Counted from the stretch's first letter, positions 1 to 6,122 are shown. The stretch: DNA of 12,685 bases from an uncultured Actinomycetes bacterium (GCA_903911165.1 CAIWCQ010000463.1:1-12685), one strand, 5' to 3'. Translations and numbers: made by a program. Notes: generated by a model from the letters alone, not told the origin.

Positions 1-150
1 GTAGTAGAGAACCACCGCGATGCCCACCAGCAGGGCACCCTCCCGCAGCGCCGAGCGCTTCGCGGTGCCGGTTGTGGATGCGGCATCGTCAGATTCAGCG
101 ATGTCGCCGGGTTGCTCCGGTGCCGAATCCGGATCAGGGGTCGCGGTCAC
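1..150 (-). CDS. lepB: Signal peptidase I (LepB), N-terminal fragment
   Basis: This is the first 50 codons of a type I signal peptidase, cut by the left edge of the window. LepB is the membrane serine protease that removes signal peptides from exported preproteins. What is visible is a cytoplasmic leader of about 34 residues rich in Asp, Glu, Pro and Thr, then a basic patch (KRSALRE) and the start of the single transmembrane helix (ALLVGIAVVLYY). Mycobacterial LepB has the same architecture; the Ser/Lys catalytic pair lies outside the window. I chose the GTG at 150 because a TACGCT hexamer ends 7 bases before it, suggesting a leaderless start. An in-frame GTG at 195 would add 15 residues. It lies 61 bases downstream of rplS on the same strand, as expected from mycobacterial gene order. 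The family call rests on the N-terminal pattern and synteny, not on catalytic residues. Confidence 0.85.
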   Translation of the reverse strand, partial: MTATPDPDSAPEQPGDIAESDDAASTTGTAKRSALREGALLVGIAVVLYY

Positions 151-157
151 AGCGACC

Positions 158-163
158 AGCGTA
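158..163 (-). promoter_or_regulatory. Putative -10 hexamer of lepB (leaderless)
   Basis: The minus strand reads TACGCT, which fits the mycobacterial TANNNT -10 pattern. Seven bases separate it from the GTG at 150, so transcription would begin at or next to the start codon. No clear -35 is seen. Inferred from motif and spacing only. Confidence 0.4.
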
Positions 164-211
164 GCCAGACGCGGGCCGAATGCCCCGCCTCCCACCCGTA
201 ACCGGGGAAGC

Positions 212-553
212 TCAGCGCTTTTCCTTGATTTTGGCCTTCTTGCCCCGCAGTTCGCGCAGGTAGTACAGCTTGGCCCGGCGGACGGCACCGCGGGTCACGA
301 CCTCGATGTGGTCGATGTTGGGCGAGTGCACCGGGAAGGTGCGCTCGACACCGACGCCGTAGCTCTCCTTGCGAACGGTGAAGGTCTCCCGGATCCCGCC
401 GCCGGATCGACGCAGAACCACACCCTTGAACACCTGGATGCGCTGCTTGTTGCCCTCGATGACCTTGACGTGGACCTCGACGGTATCGCCCGGGCCGAAC
501 GTCGGGATGTCGTCGCGGAGCGACGCCTGATCGACGAAGTCGAGTGTGTTCAT
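212..553 (-). CDS. rplS: 50S ribosomal protein L19
   Basis: The gene encodes 113 residues, the usual mycobacterial L19 length. L19 sits at the interface of the 30S and 50S subunits. The N-terminus ([12 protein letters not shown]), the acidic/basic core ([23 protein letters not shown]), the [14 protein letters not shown] segment at about 49-61 and the basic tail ([12 protein letters not shown]) are diagnostic. The ATG at 553 gives the canonical start. An in-frame ORF continues far upstream, with ATGs that would add about 20 residues, but L19 proteins start at MNTLDFVD. A purine-rich GAAGAAAG lies roughly 9-16 bases upstream as a weak ribosome binding site. lepB follows in the same direction. 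Expression probably starts from the extended -10 near 673-683, leaving a leader of about 110 bases that contains a hairpin. Confidence 0.97.
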   Translation of the reverse strand: MNTLDFVDQASLRDDIPTFGPGDTVEVHVKVIEGNKQRIQVFKGVVLRRSGGGIRETFTVRKESYGVGVERTFPVHSPNIDHIEVVTRGAVRRAKLYYLRELRGKKAKIKEKR

Positions 554-631
554 TGTCTGGGCTTTCTTCACGGGTCGGGCTACGGACATTGGCAGGGCGC
601 ACGCACCTGACATCGCCGGTAGAAGATGTGG

Positions 632-649
632 TGGTCTGGTCACAGACCA
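632..649 (-). promoter_or_regulatory. Hairpin in the rplS leader
   Basis: TGGTCTG and CAGACCA form a perfect 7-bp stem around a 4-base loop. If transcription begins near 666, the stem lies about 17-34 bases into the rplS mRNA. A second short complementary pair (GGCC...GGCC, 651-663) lies immediately upstream. There is no U-tract, so it is not an evident terminator. A regulatory role, such as autogenous control by L19, is conjecture. Confidence 0.35.
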
Positions 650-672
650 GGGCCGGCGTGGCCGACCCCCTG

Positions 673-683
673 ATTGTGCCAGA
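673..683 (-). promoter_or_regulatory. Putative extended -10 promoter of rplS
   Basis: The minus strand reads TCTGGCACAAT, interpretable as TGN followed by a CACAAT -10. The same 11-mer with one change occurs upstream of rpsP (3900-3910), at a similar distance from the start codon (120 versus 128 bases). No good -35 is visible, as is common when an extended -10 is present. Not a match to the strict TANNNT pattern. Confidence 0.4.
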
Positions 684-771
684 TGGGGTTCCAGCGACGA
701 AATCGTCGATTCATCTCGCGGTAAGCGGCATGCCAAACGGTCAGGGTCGGCCAACCAGTCCAACGGGGCGT

Positions 772-777
772 TAGGCT
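772..777 (+). promoter_or_regulatory. Weak -10 candidate for lppW
   Basis: TAGGCT fits TANNNT and would give a leader of about 95 bases ending in the strong GGAGG site at 868-872. No convincing -35 precedes it, so this could be chance. Confidence 0.2.
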
Positions 778-877
778 GAAGCGCAGCGGCGTAGCGGGTC
801 TGTCCACGGATCGGCCACGCTGGCCTACCGCACACCGCGCCGCACCGACAATGATCCGCCGAGCTGGGGAGGGGTCC

Positions 878-1786
878 ATGCGCCGCCGCCCCCCTGTGGC
901 CCTGGCCAGTATCGTCTCGCTCACACTCGGTCTTCTGCTCGGCGCATCCTCGGCCCGGTTGACCGCCGATTCCGACGACCCGGGGCCGGTGCACGTCGCG
1001 ACGCTGACCGCCGAGTCGGGCACGTCGGCGACCGCCGCCACATCGGATCCGATGGTGCAACTCAACGTGCGGGCCCGTAAAGCCACCACCGACGCCGCCA
1101 AAAAGGGCGCAGACATCACATTCACCCTGCTCGACCGTCAGACCGGACAGACGATCTCCGGCGGCGATACCGCGCCTTTCCCGATCGCCTCGGTGGCCAA
1201 ATTGTTTATCGCCGACGATCTGCTGATGGGAATGGTTAAGTCCCGCCGCACACTGAACTCTCAAGACCGCGGCGACCTCGACGTCATGCTGCGCTCCTCC
1301 GCCGACACACCCGCCAACGAATTCTGGGGCCGCGACGGCGGCAACGCGATCGTCGCCCGAGTCGTGGCCCGCTACGGCCTCACCGCAACCACAGTTCCCT
1401 ACGACGGGAACTGGTGGAACACCATGAGCACCACCAAGGATCTGGTCCGCTACTACGACAAGTTGCTTGACGGCGCCGGCGGACTGCCGCCCAAGCAGGT
1501 CTCACTGATCCTGTCGGATCTGGCCGCCTCGACGCCGAAAGGTATCGACGGGTACCCGCAAGGGTTCGGCATTCCGGATGGGTTGTTCGCCGAACCCGTT
1601 GCGGTCAAGCAGGGTTGGATGTGCTGCTGGAACGGCCCAAATCAGTTGCACATGACCACCGGCGTCGTCGGTGCCGACCAGCGCTACGTGATCGCCATCG
1701 GATCGATGCAACCGGTAGATGAGGCCACCGCCAGGCAGACCCTGACTCAAGTGGTCAAAACAATGTTCCCCGGCGGCCAGATTTAA
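878..1786 (+). CDS. lppW: LppW-like serine hydrolase of beta-lactamase fold, lipobox cysteine absent
   Basis: This 302-residue exported protein matches mycobacterial LppW in length, position and sequence ([33 protein letters not shown]). LppW belongs to the class A beta-lactamase-like fold. The usual signatures are present in order: S105-V-A-K108 as the SxxK site, S141-A-D143 as a possible SxN equivalent, and K244-Q-G246 in the KTG position. Substrate and activity are not established. Residues 1-30 form a signal peptide (MRRRP, then a hydrophobic stretch to about 22). The expected lipobox cysteine is missing: LLLGASSAR has Ser where Cys is required, so the protein is probably secreted or signal-peptidase I processed rather than lipidated. 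The ATG at 878 is preferred over 851 because GGAGG at 868-872 sits 5 bases before it and the signal peptide then starts normally. Its stop overlaps that of convergent trmD. Confidence 0.88.
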   Translation: MRRRPPVALASIVSLTLGLLLGASSARLTADSDDPGPVHVATLTAESGTSATAATSDPMVQLNVRARKATTDAAKKGADITFTLLDRQTGQTISGGDTAPFPIASVAKLFIADDLLMGMVKSRRTLNSQDRGDLDVMLRSSADTPANEFWGRDGGNAIVARVVARYGLTATTVPYDGNWWNTMSTTKDLVRYYDKLLDGAGGLPPKQVSLILSDLAASTPKGIDGYPQGFGIPDGLFAEPVAVKQGWMCCWNGPNQLHMTTGVVGADQRYVIAIGSMQPVDEATARQTLTQVVKTMFPGGQI

Positions 1787-2481
1787 CCCGGATCGTTGTT
1801 GAGGAGATCAGGCCGGCGCTGGCTGGTTCTTTGCAGGGACTGCTCACGGCGCCACGCCGCGATCTTCGCGTGGTCGCCGGATAGCAGCACCTCCGGCACC
1901 ACCAGGCCCCGCCAGTGCGGAGGCCGGGTGTAGCCCGGCCCCTCCAGCAGTCCGTCAGCGCACGCCGAATGCGAGTCATCCTGATGCGAAAGCGGATTGC
2001 CGATGACGTCTGGCAGAAGTCGTAACACCGCCTCGATCATCACCAGCGTGGCAGCCTCTCCCCCGGCCAGCACGTAATCGCCGATGGACACTTCCTCGAC
2101 CCGCATCCGCCGGGCCGCGTCGTCGCAGACCCGTTGGTCGATTCCCTCGTATCGGCCACAGGCGAACACCACGTGGTTTTCACCCGTCCAGCGTTGAGCA
2201 TCGGTCTGGGTGAAGAGTCGGCCCGCCGGCGTCGGAACCACTAATAGCGTTTCGGCGGTGCAGATCTCGTCGAGTGCGTCGCCCCAGACCGGGGCCTTCA
2301 TCACCATTCCAGGTCCACCACCGTAGGGCGCATCATCGACCGAACGGTGCACATCGTGAGTCCACCGCCGCAAATCATGGACCTCGAAATCGACGATCCC
2401 CGCCTCGATTGCCTTGCCGGACAACGATTGCCGCACAGGATTGAGGTATTCGGGAAAGATCGTGACGACGTCAATGCGCAC
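1783..2481 (-). CDS. trmD: tRNA (guanine-N1)-methyltransferase TrmD
   Basis: TrmD uses S-adenosylmethionine to make m1G at position 37 of tRNAs, preventing +1 frameshifts. The product has 232 residues, a normal length. The trefoil-knot (SPOUT) motifs are intact: MRIDVVTIFPEY at the start, DDAPYGGGPGMVMK at 49-62, FACGRYEGID at 106-115 and SIGDYVLAGGE at 132-142. The likely catalytic aspartate is D169 in HQDDSH, followed by DGLLEGPGYTRP. The start is a GTG at 2481, separated by a single base from the rimM stop (TGACGTG), so it probably depends on translation of rimM. It is the last gene of the rpsP operon. Its TAA stop (1783-1785) interleaves with the lppW TAA (1784-1786). Confidence 0.97.
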   Translation of the reverse strand: MRIDVVTIFPEYLNPVRQSLSGKAIEAGIVDFEVHDLRRWTHDVHRSVDDAPYGGGPGMVMKAPVWGDALDEICTAETLLVVPTPAGRLFTQTDAQRWTGENHVVFACGRYEGIDQRVCDDAARRMRVEEVSIGDYVLAGGEAATLVMIEAVLRLLPDVIGNPLSHQDDSHSACADGLLEGPGYTRPPHWRGLVVPEVLLSGDHAKIAAWRREQSLQRTSQRRPDLLNNDPG

Positions 2482-2482
2482 G

Positions 2483-3022
2483 TCAGGTCTCCAAGTCCAG
2501 CAGGCCGTCCGGAGGGTCGATCTCGATGACGCCGGAGGCCAGCGATACCGATGTCACGATGGCGGTGACGAACGGCACCAGCACCTCGGTGTTCGCGGCG
2601 GTGCGCACCGACAACAACTCGCCGCCGGCCGTATGCAGCACCTCGGCAACGACGCCGAGGTGAACGTTATCGATGGTGCGCACGGCGAGGCCCTCGAGTT
2701 GATGATCGTAAAACTCGTCGGGGTCGTCGATAGGGGGTAGATCCGCCGAGTCGACGATGAACAGATTTCCGCGCAGGGCATCCGCGCCGTCTCGGTCGAT
2801 CACCCCGGCCAACCGGACCAGCATGCGCGCACCATGCGGCCGGGCCGACTCCACTTCGACGTCGACCTCACGAGTACTCGGATTAGAACCAGTGCGGGAA
2901 CCCCTGAGCCGCAGACGATTACCGGCAAAGAAACGGCCCTGCGGATCATCGGTCCGGACATCGACGACGAGCTCTCCAGAGATGCCGTGGGCCTTCACCA
3001 CCCGCCCGACGACAAGCTCCAT
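2483..3022 (-). CDS. rimM: Ribosome maturation factor RimM
   Basis: RimM assists late assembly of the 30S head and binds S19. The 179-residue product has the N-terminal RimM barrel ([27 protein letters not shown]) and, from about residue 100, the PRC-barrel domain introduced by [11 protein letters not shown] and ending in [15 protein letters not shown] longer in-frame start at 3079 exists, but the ATG at 3022 gives the conserved MELVVGR start and leaves a 13-base gap to the preceding KH gene. The trmD start follows after one base. Neighbours and order (rpsP-khpA-rimM-trmD) match the standard bacterial operon. Confidence 0.96.
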   Translation of the reverse strand: MELVVGRVVKAHGISGELVVDVRTDDPQGRFFAGNRLRLRGSRTGSNPSTREVDVEVESARPHGARMLVRLAGVIDRDGADALRGNLFIVDSADLPPIDDPDEFYDHQLEGLAVRTIDNVHLGVVAEVLHTAGGELLSVRTAANTEVLVPFVTAIVTSVSLASGVIEIDPPDGLLDLET

Positions 3023-3035
3023 GTGGGCGGCTGCG

Positions 3036-3278
3036 CTACCGGTCGGTGTCCACCACGTCGACGCGGATGCCACGGCCACCGATGCCGGACACCAGCGTCC
3101 GCAGCGCGGTGGCGGTACGTCCGCTGCGGCCGATCACCTTGCCGAGATCGTCGGGATGCACATGCACCTCGACGGTGCGGCCTCGGCGGTTGGTGACCAT
3201 GTCGACGCGAACGTCGTCGGGGTTGTCGACAATCCCGCGGACTAGGTGTTCCACGGCGTCAACGACGACCGCGCTCAT
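3036..3278 (-). CDS. khpA: KH-domain RNA-binding protein KhpA (Rv2908c-like)
   Basis: This 80-residue protein consists of a single type II KH domain. The RNA-contact loop GxxG is G50-R-S-G53 within [19 protein letters not shown], preceded by VEVHVHPDD and followed by the strand IRVDVVD. Small KH proteins of this type (KhpA/YlqC) bind RNA broadly and in other Gram-positives pair with KhpB/Jag; that partnership is known for the family but not shown here. The ATG overlaps the rpsP stop as ATGA (3275-3278), implying translational coupling. rimM follows 13 bases later. Confidence 0.93.
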   Translation of the reverse strand: MSAVVVDAVEHLVRGIVDNPDDVRVDMVTNRRGRTVEVHVHPDDLGKVIGRSGRTATALRTLVSGIGGRGIRVDVVDTDR

Positions 3279-3772
3279 TCGGCGGCGGGTTCGGCGGTAT
3301 CTGCGGCCGGCTCAGCCTCCGCGACCGGCTCAGCCTCAACCACCGGCTCGGCCGCATCAGCGGTCGGCTCGGCCTTCTTGACCGGAGCCTTCCTCTTCTT
3401 GAGCTGGGTCGCTTCACCGGTCGGTGCACCATCGCCCGCGGCGAGTGCGGCGTTGAACAACTCGAGCTTGCTGGGCTTGGGTTCCTTGACCTTGAGTGTG
3501 CCCTCGGTACCGGGCAGACCCTTGAACTTCTGCCAGTCCCCGGTGACCTTGAGCAGCTTGAGGACGGGTTCGGTGGGCTGTGCGCCGACGGAAAGCCAGT
3601 ACTGGGCCCGCTCGGAGTTGACCTCGATCAGGCTGGGCTCTTCCTTGGGGTGGTAGCGCCCGATGACCTCGATAGCGCGGCCGTCGCGACGGTTGCGTGC
3701 GTCGGCGACGGCGATTCGGTACTGGGGATTGCGGATCTTGCCAAGCCGGGTGAGCTTGATCTTGACAGCCAT
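3275..3772 (-). CDS. rpsP: 30S ribosomal protein S16 with Ala/Glu/Pro tail
   Basis: S16 is a primary assembly protein of the 30S body. Residues 1-90 contain the conserved S16 core ([51 protein letters not shown]). The protein is 165 residues, about twice an enterobacterial S16, because of the actinobacterial C-terminal extension: a lysine patch ([10 protein letters not shown]) and then a tail built from AEP-type repeats. The ATG at 3772 is preferred to the longer frame starting at 3901, since MAVKIKL is the universal S16 start and AGGAGA lies 10 bases upstream (3783-3788). It leads the operon with khpA, rimM and trmD. A putative extended -10 lies at 3900-3910 with three tandem 23-bp repeats just upstream. 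Confidence 0.97.
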   Translation of the reverse strand: MAVKIKLTRLGKIRNPQYRIAVADARNRRDGRAIEVIGRYHPKEEPSLIEVNSERAQYWLSVGAQPTEPVLKLLKVTGDWQKFKGLPGTEGTLKVKEPKPSKLELFNAALAAGDGAPTGEATQLKKRKAPVKKAEPTADAAEPVVEAEPVAEAEPAADTAEPAAE

Positions 3773-3899
3773 GACGCGAATTTCTCCTGTGGTCTCACGC
3801 TGCAATTCAGCGATCACCGGCGGGTTGCCGGAATCCGGTTTTGCCTCGCGTGGGCGGCCCCGGAGAGCGCGATGCGCTGCAGCCCGTGGCCAGCGCCCC

Positions 3900-3910
3900 A
3901 TTCTGCCAGA
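3900..3910 (-). promoter_or_regulatory. Putative extended -10 promoter of the rpsP operon
   Basis: The minus strand reads TCTGGCAGAAT, one base different from the rplS element at 673-683. Transcription would begin near 3893, about 120 bases before the rpsP ATG. A TTAACG hexamer in the nearest 23-bp repeat (3925-3930) lies 19 bases upstream, somewhat far for a -35. Similarity between the two sites is seen; promoter activity is inferred. Confidence 0.42.
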
Positions 3911-3923
3911 CCGCCGGGTCCCC

Positions 3924-3992
3924 GCGTTAATCCTGGTTTCAGATCAGCGTTAATCCTGGTTTCAGATCAGCGTTAATCGTGGTTTTAGATCA
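3924..3992. repeat. Three tandem copies of a 23-bp repeat
   Basis: Units lie at 3924-3946, 3947-3969 and 3970-3992. The first two are identical and the third differs at two positions. The unit begins GCGTTAATCC and ends CAGATCA, with 10 of 23 bases G or C, well below the surroundings. There are no spacers. The third copy includes the last two sense codons and the TAA stop of the SnoaL-like gene, so the array probably grew from that gene's 3' end towards the rpsP promoter. Relative to the proposed rpsP start it covers about -31 to -99. Confidence 0.95.
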
Positions 3993-4398
3993 ATTTGTCC
4001 ATGCACTTGGTCTCGACCCGACGAGTCATCCGCCAGCCCTCGGGGGTCCGGATGAACTCGTCGTCGTACCACAGCGCGCAGAGCATGATCTTGGGGCCGT
4101 CGTCGAACTTCATCGGGTTGAAGCACATGGTGCGGCCCGACGCGGTGTCCCCGGCAACGCGGATATCGAAGTTACCGACCAAGTGGTAGTAGGCAGGAAA
4201 GTTCGGCAGCACTTCCGCAAGCCAGGCCTTCACCGCGGTGAACGTGCCGTCGACACCGCCCATCGCGCGATAGTCGATATAGGCATCAGGGGTGAAAATT
4301 GCATCCAGGTCATCGAATCGACGCTGGTCGATAGCGGTTGCGTAGTCGATCACCAACTGTTGGATCTCCAGACGATCAGAGATTTCGGCCAAGCTCAT
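3985..4398 (-). CDS. SnoaL-like / NTF2-fold protein (Rv2910c-like)
   Basis: A small protein of 137 residues with the cone-shaped NTF2-like fold of the SnoaL/scytalone dehydratase superfamily. It begins MSLAEISDRLEIQQLVIDYATAIDQRRFDDLDAIFTPDA in shorter recognisable blocks: the SDRLEIQQL helix, the DYATAIDQRRFDDL helix, and then FTPDAYIDYRAMGG. Later come YYHLVGNF, CFNPMKF and GWRMTRRVETKCMDKL. Members include isomerases, dehydratases and many proteins of unknown activity, so no reaction is assigned. The ATG at 4398 gives the N-terminus I remember for the M. tuberculosis homologue; ATG at 4401 and a further start at 4416 are alternatives, and none has a clear ribosome binding site. The stop lies inside the third unit of the 23-bp repeat. 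It is transcribed away from dacB2 and towards rpsP. Confidence 0.88.
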   Translation of the reverse strand: MSLAEISDRLEIQQLVIDYATAIDQRRFDDLDAIFTPDAYIDYRAMGGVDGTFTAVKAWLAEVLPNFPAYYHLVGNFDIRVAGDTASGRTMCFNPMKFDDGPKIMLCALWYDDEFIRTPEGWRMTRRVETKCMDKLI

Positions 4399-4443
4399 CA
4401 TGAGTCGATTCAACACCGGCCGACGGGACCGCCGCGAACGGGT

Positions 4444-4449
4444 TAGGGT
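4444..4449 (+). promoter_or_regulatory. Putative -10 of dacB2 copy 1 (leaderless)
   Basis: TAGGGT fits TANNNT and ends 8 bases before the ATG at 4458. No Shine-Dalgarno sequence is present, consistent with a leaderless or near-leaderless mRNA. Confidence 0.4.
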
Positions 4450-4457
4450 ATGCGGCC

Positions 4458-5360
4458 ATGGGCAGACTCAATGCTGCTGTGTCAGCGTCCATCGCGGTCA
4501 TCGTCGGCGCCGTGACGATCGGCACCGCCGCGATCGGCTGGCCGGCCCCCGCGGCCGCAGATCCGAGCATCCAACCGGTGGGCTCGGTGCCGATTCCCGA
4601 CGGGCCGGCGCCAGCCTGGATCATCGCGGACCTCGACACCGGTCAGGTGCTGGCCGGCCGGGACATGTACACGGCCCACCCACCGGCCAGCACCATCAAG
4701 ACCCTGCTGGCGCTGACCGCACTCGATGAGATCAACCTGGACGCCGTAATGGTCGCCACGCCGGCCGAGGCAGACGTCGAGTGCAACTGTGCCGGCGTCA
4801 AGGCAGGTCAGTCCTACACGGCACACCAACTCCTCGAGGCCAGCCTGCTGGTGTCGGGCAATGACGCCGCTAACGCCCTCGCGGCGATGTTGGGCGGGTT
4901 CGGCCCGGCATTGACCAAGATGAATGCCAAAGCCGCCGCAGTCGGCGCCACCAACACCTACGCCACAAGTCCGTCGGGGCTGGACGGACCAGAGGGCGCC
5001 GGTTGGACGACCGCGCATGACCTGGCCGTGATCTTCCGGGCCGCGCTGGCCAATCCGGTGTTCGCCCAGATCACCGGCCAGCCGGCAGCGGTGTTTCCCA
5101 CCGATACCGGCCTGCGGTCGCTGCTCAACCAGAACGAGTTGCTCGCTCGCTATCCCGGGGCGATCGGCGGCAAGACCGGCTTCACCAATGCGGCCCGCAA
5201 GACATTCGTCGGTGCGGCTCAGCGCAACGGCAGACGCCTGGTCATCGCGATGATGTACGGCCTGGTCCGCGAAGGCGGCCCGACCTACTGGGACCAGGCG
5301 CAAACGCTCCTGGATTGGGGTTTCGCGCAGGATCCAACCCAGAGCGTCGCGACGCTGTAG
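4458..5360 (+). CDS. dacB2: D-alanyl-D-alanine carboxypeptidase, DacB2 type (copy 1)
   Basis: This 300-residue exported penicillin-binding protein belongs to peptidase family S11, which trims the terminal D-Ala from peptidoglycan stem peptides. The catalytic motifs are complete: S78-T-I-K81 (SxxK, in PPASTIK), S133-G-N135 (in LLVSGNDAANAL) and K239-T-G241 (in IGGKTGFTNAARKTF). The N-terminus is a signal peptide with a hydrophobic stretch at about 8-28 and a likely cleavage after PAAA (about residue 34). An E-C-N-C pair of cysteines at 109/111 is shared with the second copy and could form a disulfide. The C-terminus (LLDWGFAQDPTQSVATL) lacks a membrane anchor. Sequence and position match M. 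tuberculosis DacB2 (Rv2911). The last codons lie in the first of two tandem 29-bp palindromic units. A TANNNT element 8 bases upstream suggests leaderless expression. Confidence 0.95.
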   Translation: MGRLNAAVSASIAVIVGAVTIGTAAIGWPAPAAADPSIQPVGSVPIPDGPAPAWIIADLDTGQVLAGRDMYTAHPPASTIKTLLALTALDEINLDAVMVATPAEADVECNCAGVKAGQSYTAHQLLEASLLVSGNDAANALAAMLGGFGPALTKMNAKAAAVGATNTYATSPSGLDGPEGAGWTTAHDLAVIFRAALANPVFAQITGQPAAVFPTDTGLRSLLNQNELLARYPGAIGGKTGFTNAARKTFVGAAQRNGRRLVIAMMYGLVREGGPTYWDQAQTLLDWGFAQDPTQSVATL

Positions 5361-5389
5361 ATCCAACCCGGAGCGTTGCAACGCTGTAG
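5331..5389. repeat. Tandem 29-bp repeat carrying two perfect 14-bp palindromes
   Basis: Two units of period 29 (5331-5359 and 5360-5388, with the shared terminal G at 5389) differ at three positions. Each contains a perfect palindrome: AGCGTCGCGACGCT (5342-5355) and AGCGTTGCAACGCT (5371-5384). Two of the three differences are symmetric, replacing a C:G pair by T:A, so dyad symmetry is kept. The first palindrome is inside dacB2 codons and each unit ends in TAG, the first being the dacB2 stop. No U-tract follows. An operator-like dyad or a bidirectional hairpin between convergent genes are both possible. Confidence 0.9.
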
Positions 5390-5426
5390 TGCTCACCGGT
5401 GGGCTGGCCGCCGGGCGCTGGGGGCC

Positions 5427-6095
5427 TTAGCGGTTGAAGCCCGGCGAGGCGACCTCGGCCTCGGTCAGTGCCAGCGGCGGGGGCGCGATTACCTCCGGAG
5501 CAGCCTGGCCCAAGTTCCCCGTTTCAGCGGGCATGGGAGCAGCGTCGGACTCGGCCGGAGCGGTGATGACCTCCGACTCCGACGGCCCGAAGACCGTGGC
5601 TTCGACCGGATTGCCCTGTAGCGGAATGGTTCCCGGCACCCAGGCAAGAATGTCCCTGGTGCCGTCGTTGTAAACCACGCTGTTGGGCGTGTCGCCGATC
5701 ACGTCGAAGTAGAGCTTGCCGGTCGTACGGCCGCCCGGCGGAAGTTGCGCGGCGTTGATGCCACCGGGCGCGTAGACGATCGCGGGGTTACCGTCGCCGG
5801 TCTCGGCACGGGTGTAGAAGCGGTCGATGTAGGGGTTGACTGCGCTTCCGAACGCCTGAACGGTCAGCGTGGCCTCATACAGCCTGCCGGCGTGCCCCAC
5901 CGCGGCGGTGCTGGGTCCGAAGTTGGTCACCGTGTAGCCGATCATGGGAACGGCGGGCCGGTAGTTGATCCGCATCTGCTCGCCGAAGATCTTGATGTTG
6001 TCGGTCGCCGACGCGGGTGCGGCATTGACCGTGCCGATTCCGAGTACCAGCGCCGTCGCGGCGACAGCCCCAGCGTATTTTGCGATCTTCACCAT
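5427..6095 (-). CDS. Secreted MPT63-like protein (DUF1942) with C-terminal extension
   Basis: A 222-residue exported protein resembling the mycobacterial antigen MPT63 (Rv1926c), which has an immunoglobulin-like beta-sandwich and no known enzymatic role. Residues 1-30 are a signal peptide (MVKIAKYAGAVAATALVLGI, cleavage after APASA). The mature part keeps the MPT63 pattern: GYTVTNFGPST at about 53-63, LYEATLTVQAFGSAVNP at 72-88, TTGKLYFDVIG at 124-134 and NDGTRDILAWVPG at 143-155. MPT63 itself ends near this point; here a further tail of about 65 residues rich in Ala, Pro and Glu follows. The ATG at 6095 is chosen over 6146 because GAGAGG (6101-6106) lies 5 bases upstream and the signal peptide then begins correctly. 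It is convergent with dacB2 copy 1 and divergent from copy 2. Confidence 0.85.
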   Translation of the reverse strand: MVKIAKYAGAVAATALVLGIGTVNAAPASATDNIKIFGEQMRINYRPAVPMIGYTVTNFGPSTAAVGHAGRLYEATLTVQAFGSAVNPYIDRFYTRAETGDGNPAIVYAPGGINAAQLPPGGRTTGKLYFDVIGDTPNSVVYNDGTRDILAWVPGTIPLQGNPVEATVFGPSESEVITAPAESDAAPMPAETGNLGQAAPEVIAPPPLALTEAEVASPGFNR

Positions 6096-6116
6096 GGTTT
6101 CCTCTCGTCTGCAGGG

Positions 6117-6122
6117 AGTGTA
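6117..6122 (-). promoter_or_regulatory. Putative -10 of the MPT63-like gene
   Basis: The minus strand reads TACACT, a good TANNNT match, 21 bases before the ATG at 6095. It would give a short leader of about 15 bases containing the GAGAGG ribosome binding site. The -35 region is unremarkable. Confidence 0.35.

Larger units (their letters stand above)
554..877. other. Divergent intergenic region rplS / lppW
   Basis: This 324-base stretch holds no credible gene; the ORFs crossing it are extensions or antisense shadows. It carries the likely rplS promoter (673-683, minus), the rplS leader with a perfect 7-bp hairpin (632-649), a weak TAGGCT -10 candidate for lppW (772-777, plus) and a strong GGGGAGGGG ribosome binding site just before lppW (866-874). 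Confidence 0.7.

Noticed and set aside
554..1264. N-terminal extension of L19 to 350 residues
   Set aside because: The in-frame extension crosses the promoter and the start of lppW and has no ribosomal protein character. The canonical MNTLDFVD start is present at 553.
1787..1799. Similarity of the bases after the lppW stop to the palindromic unit at 5360-5388
   Set aside because: About a dozen bases match, but the dyad is absent; this is best explained by chance.
3924..3992. Possible CRISPR array
   Set aside because: The three 23-bp units are directly adjacent with no spacers and no cas genes nearby; this is a simple tandem repeat.
5342..5384. Rho-independent terminator at the dacB2 end
   Set aside because: The palindromes can form only short stems and no T-run follows on either strand, so a canonical intrinsic terminator is not supported. 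Kept as a repeat with dyad symmetry.
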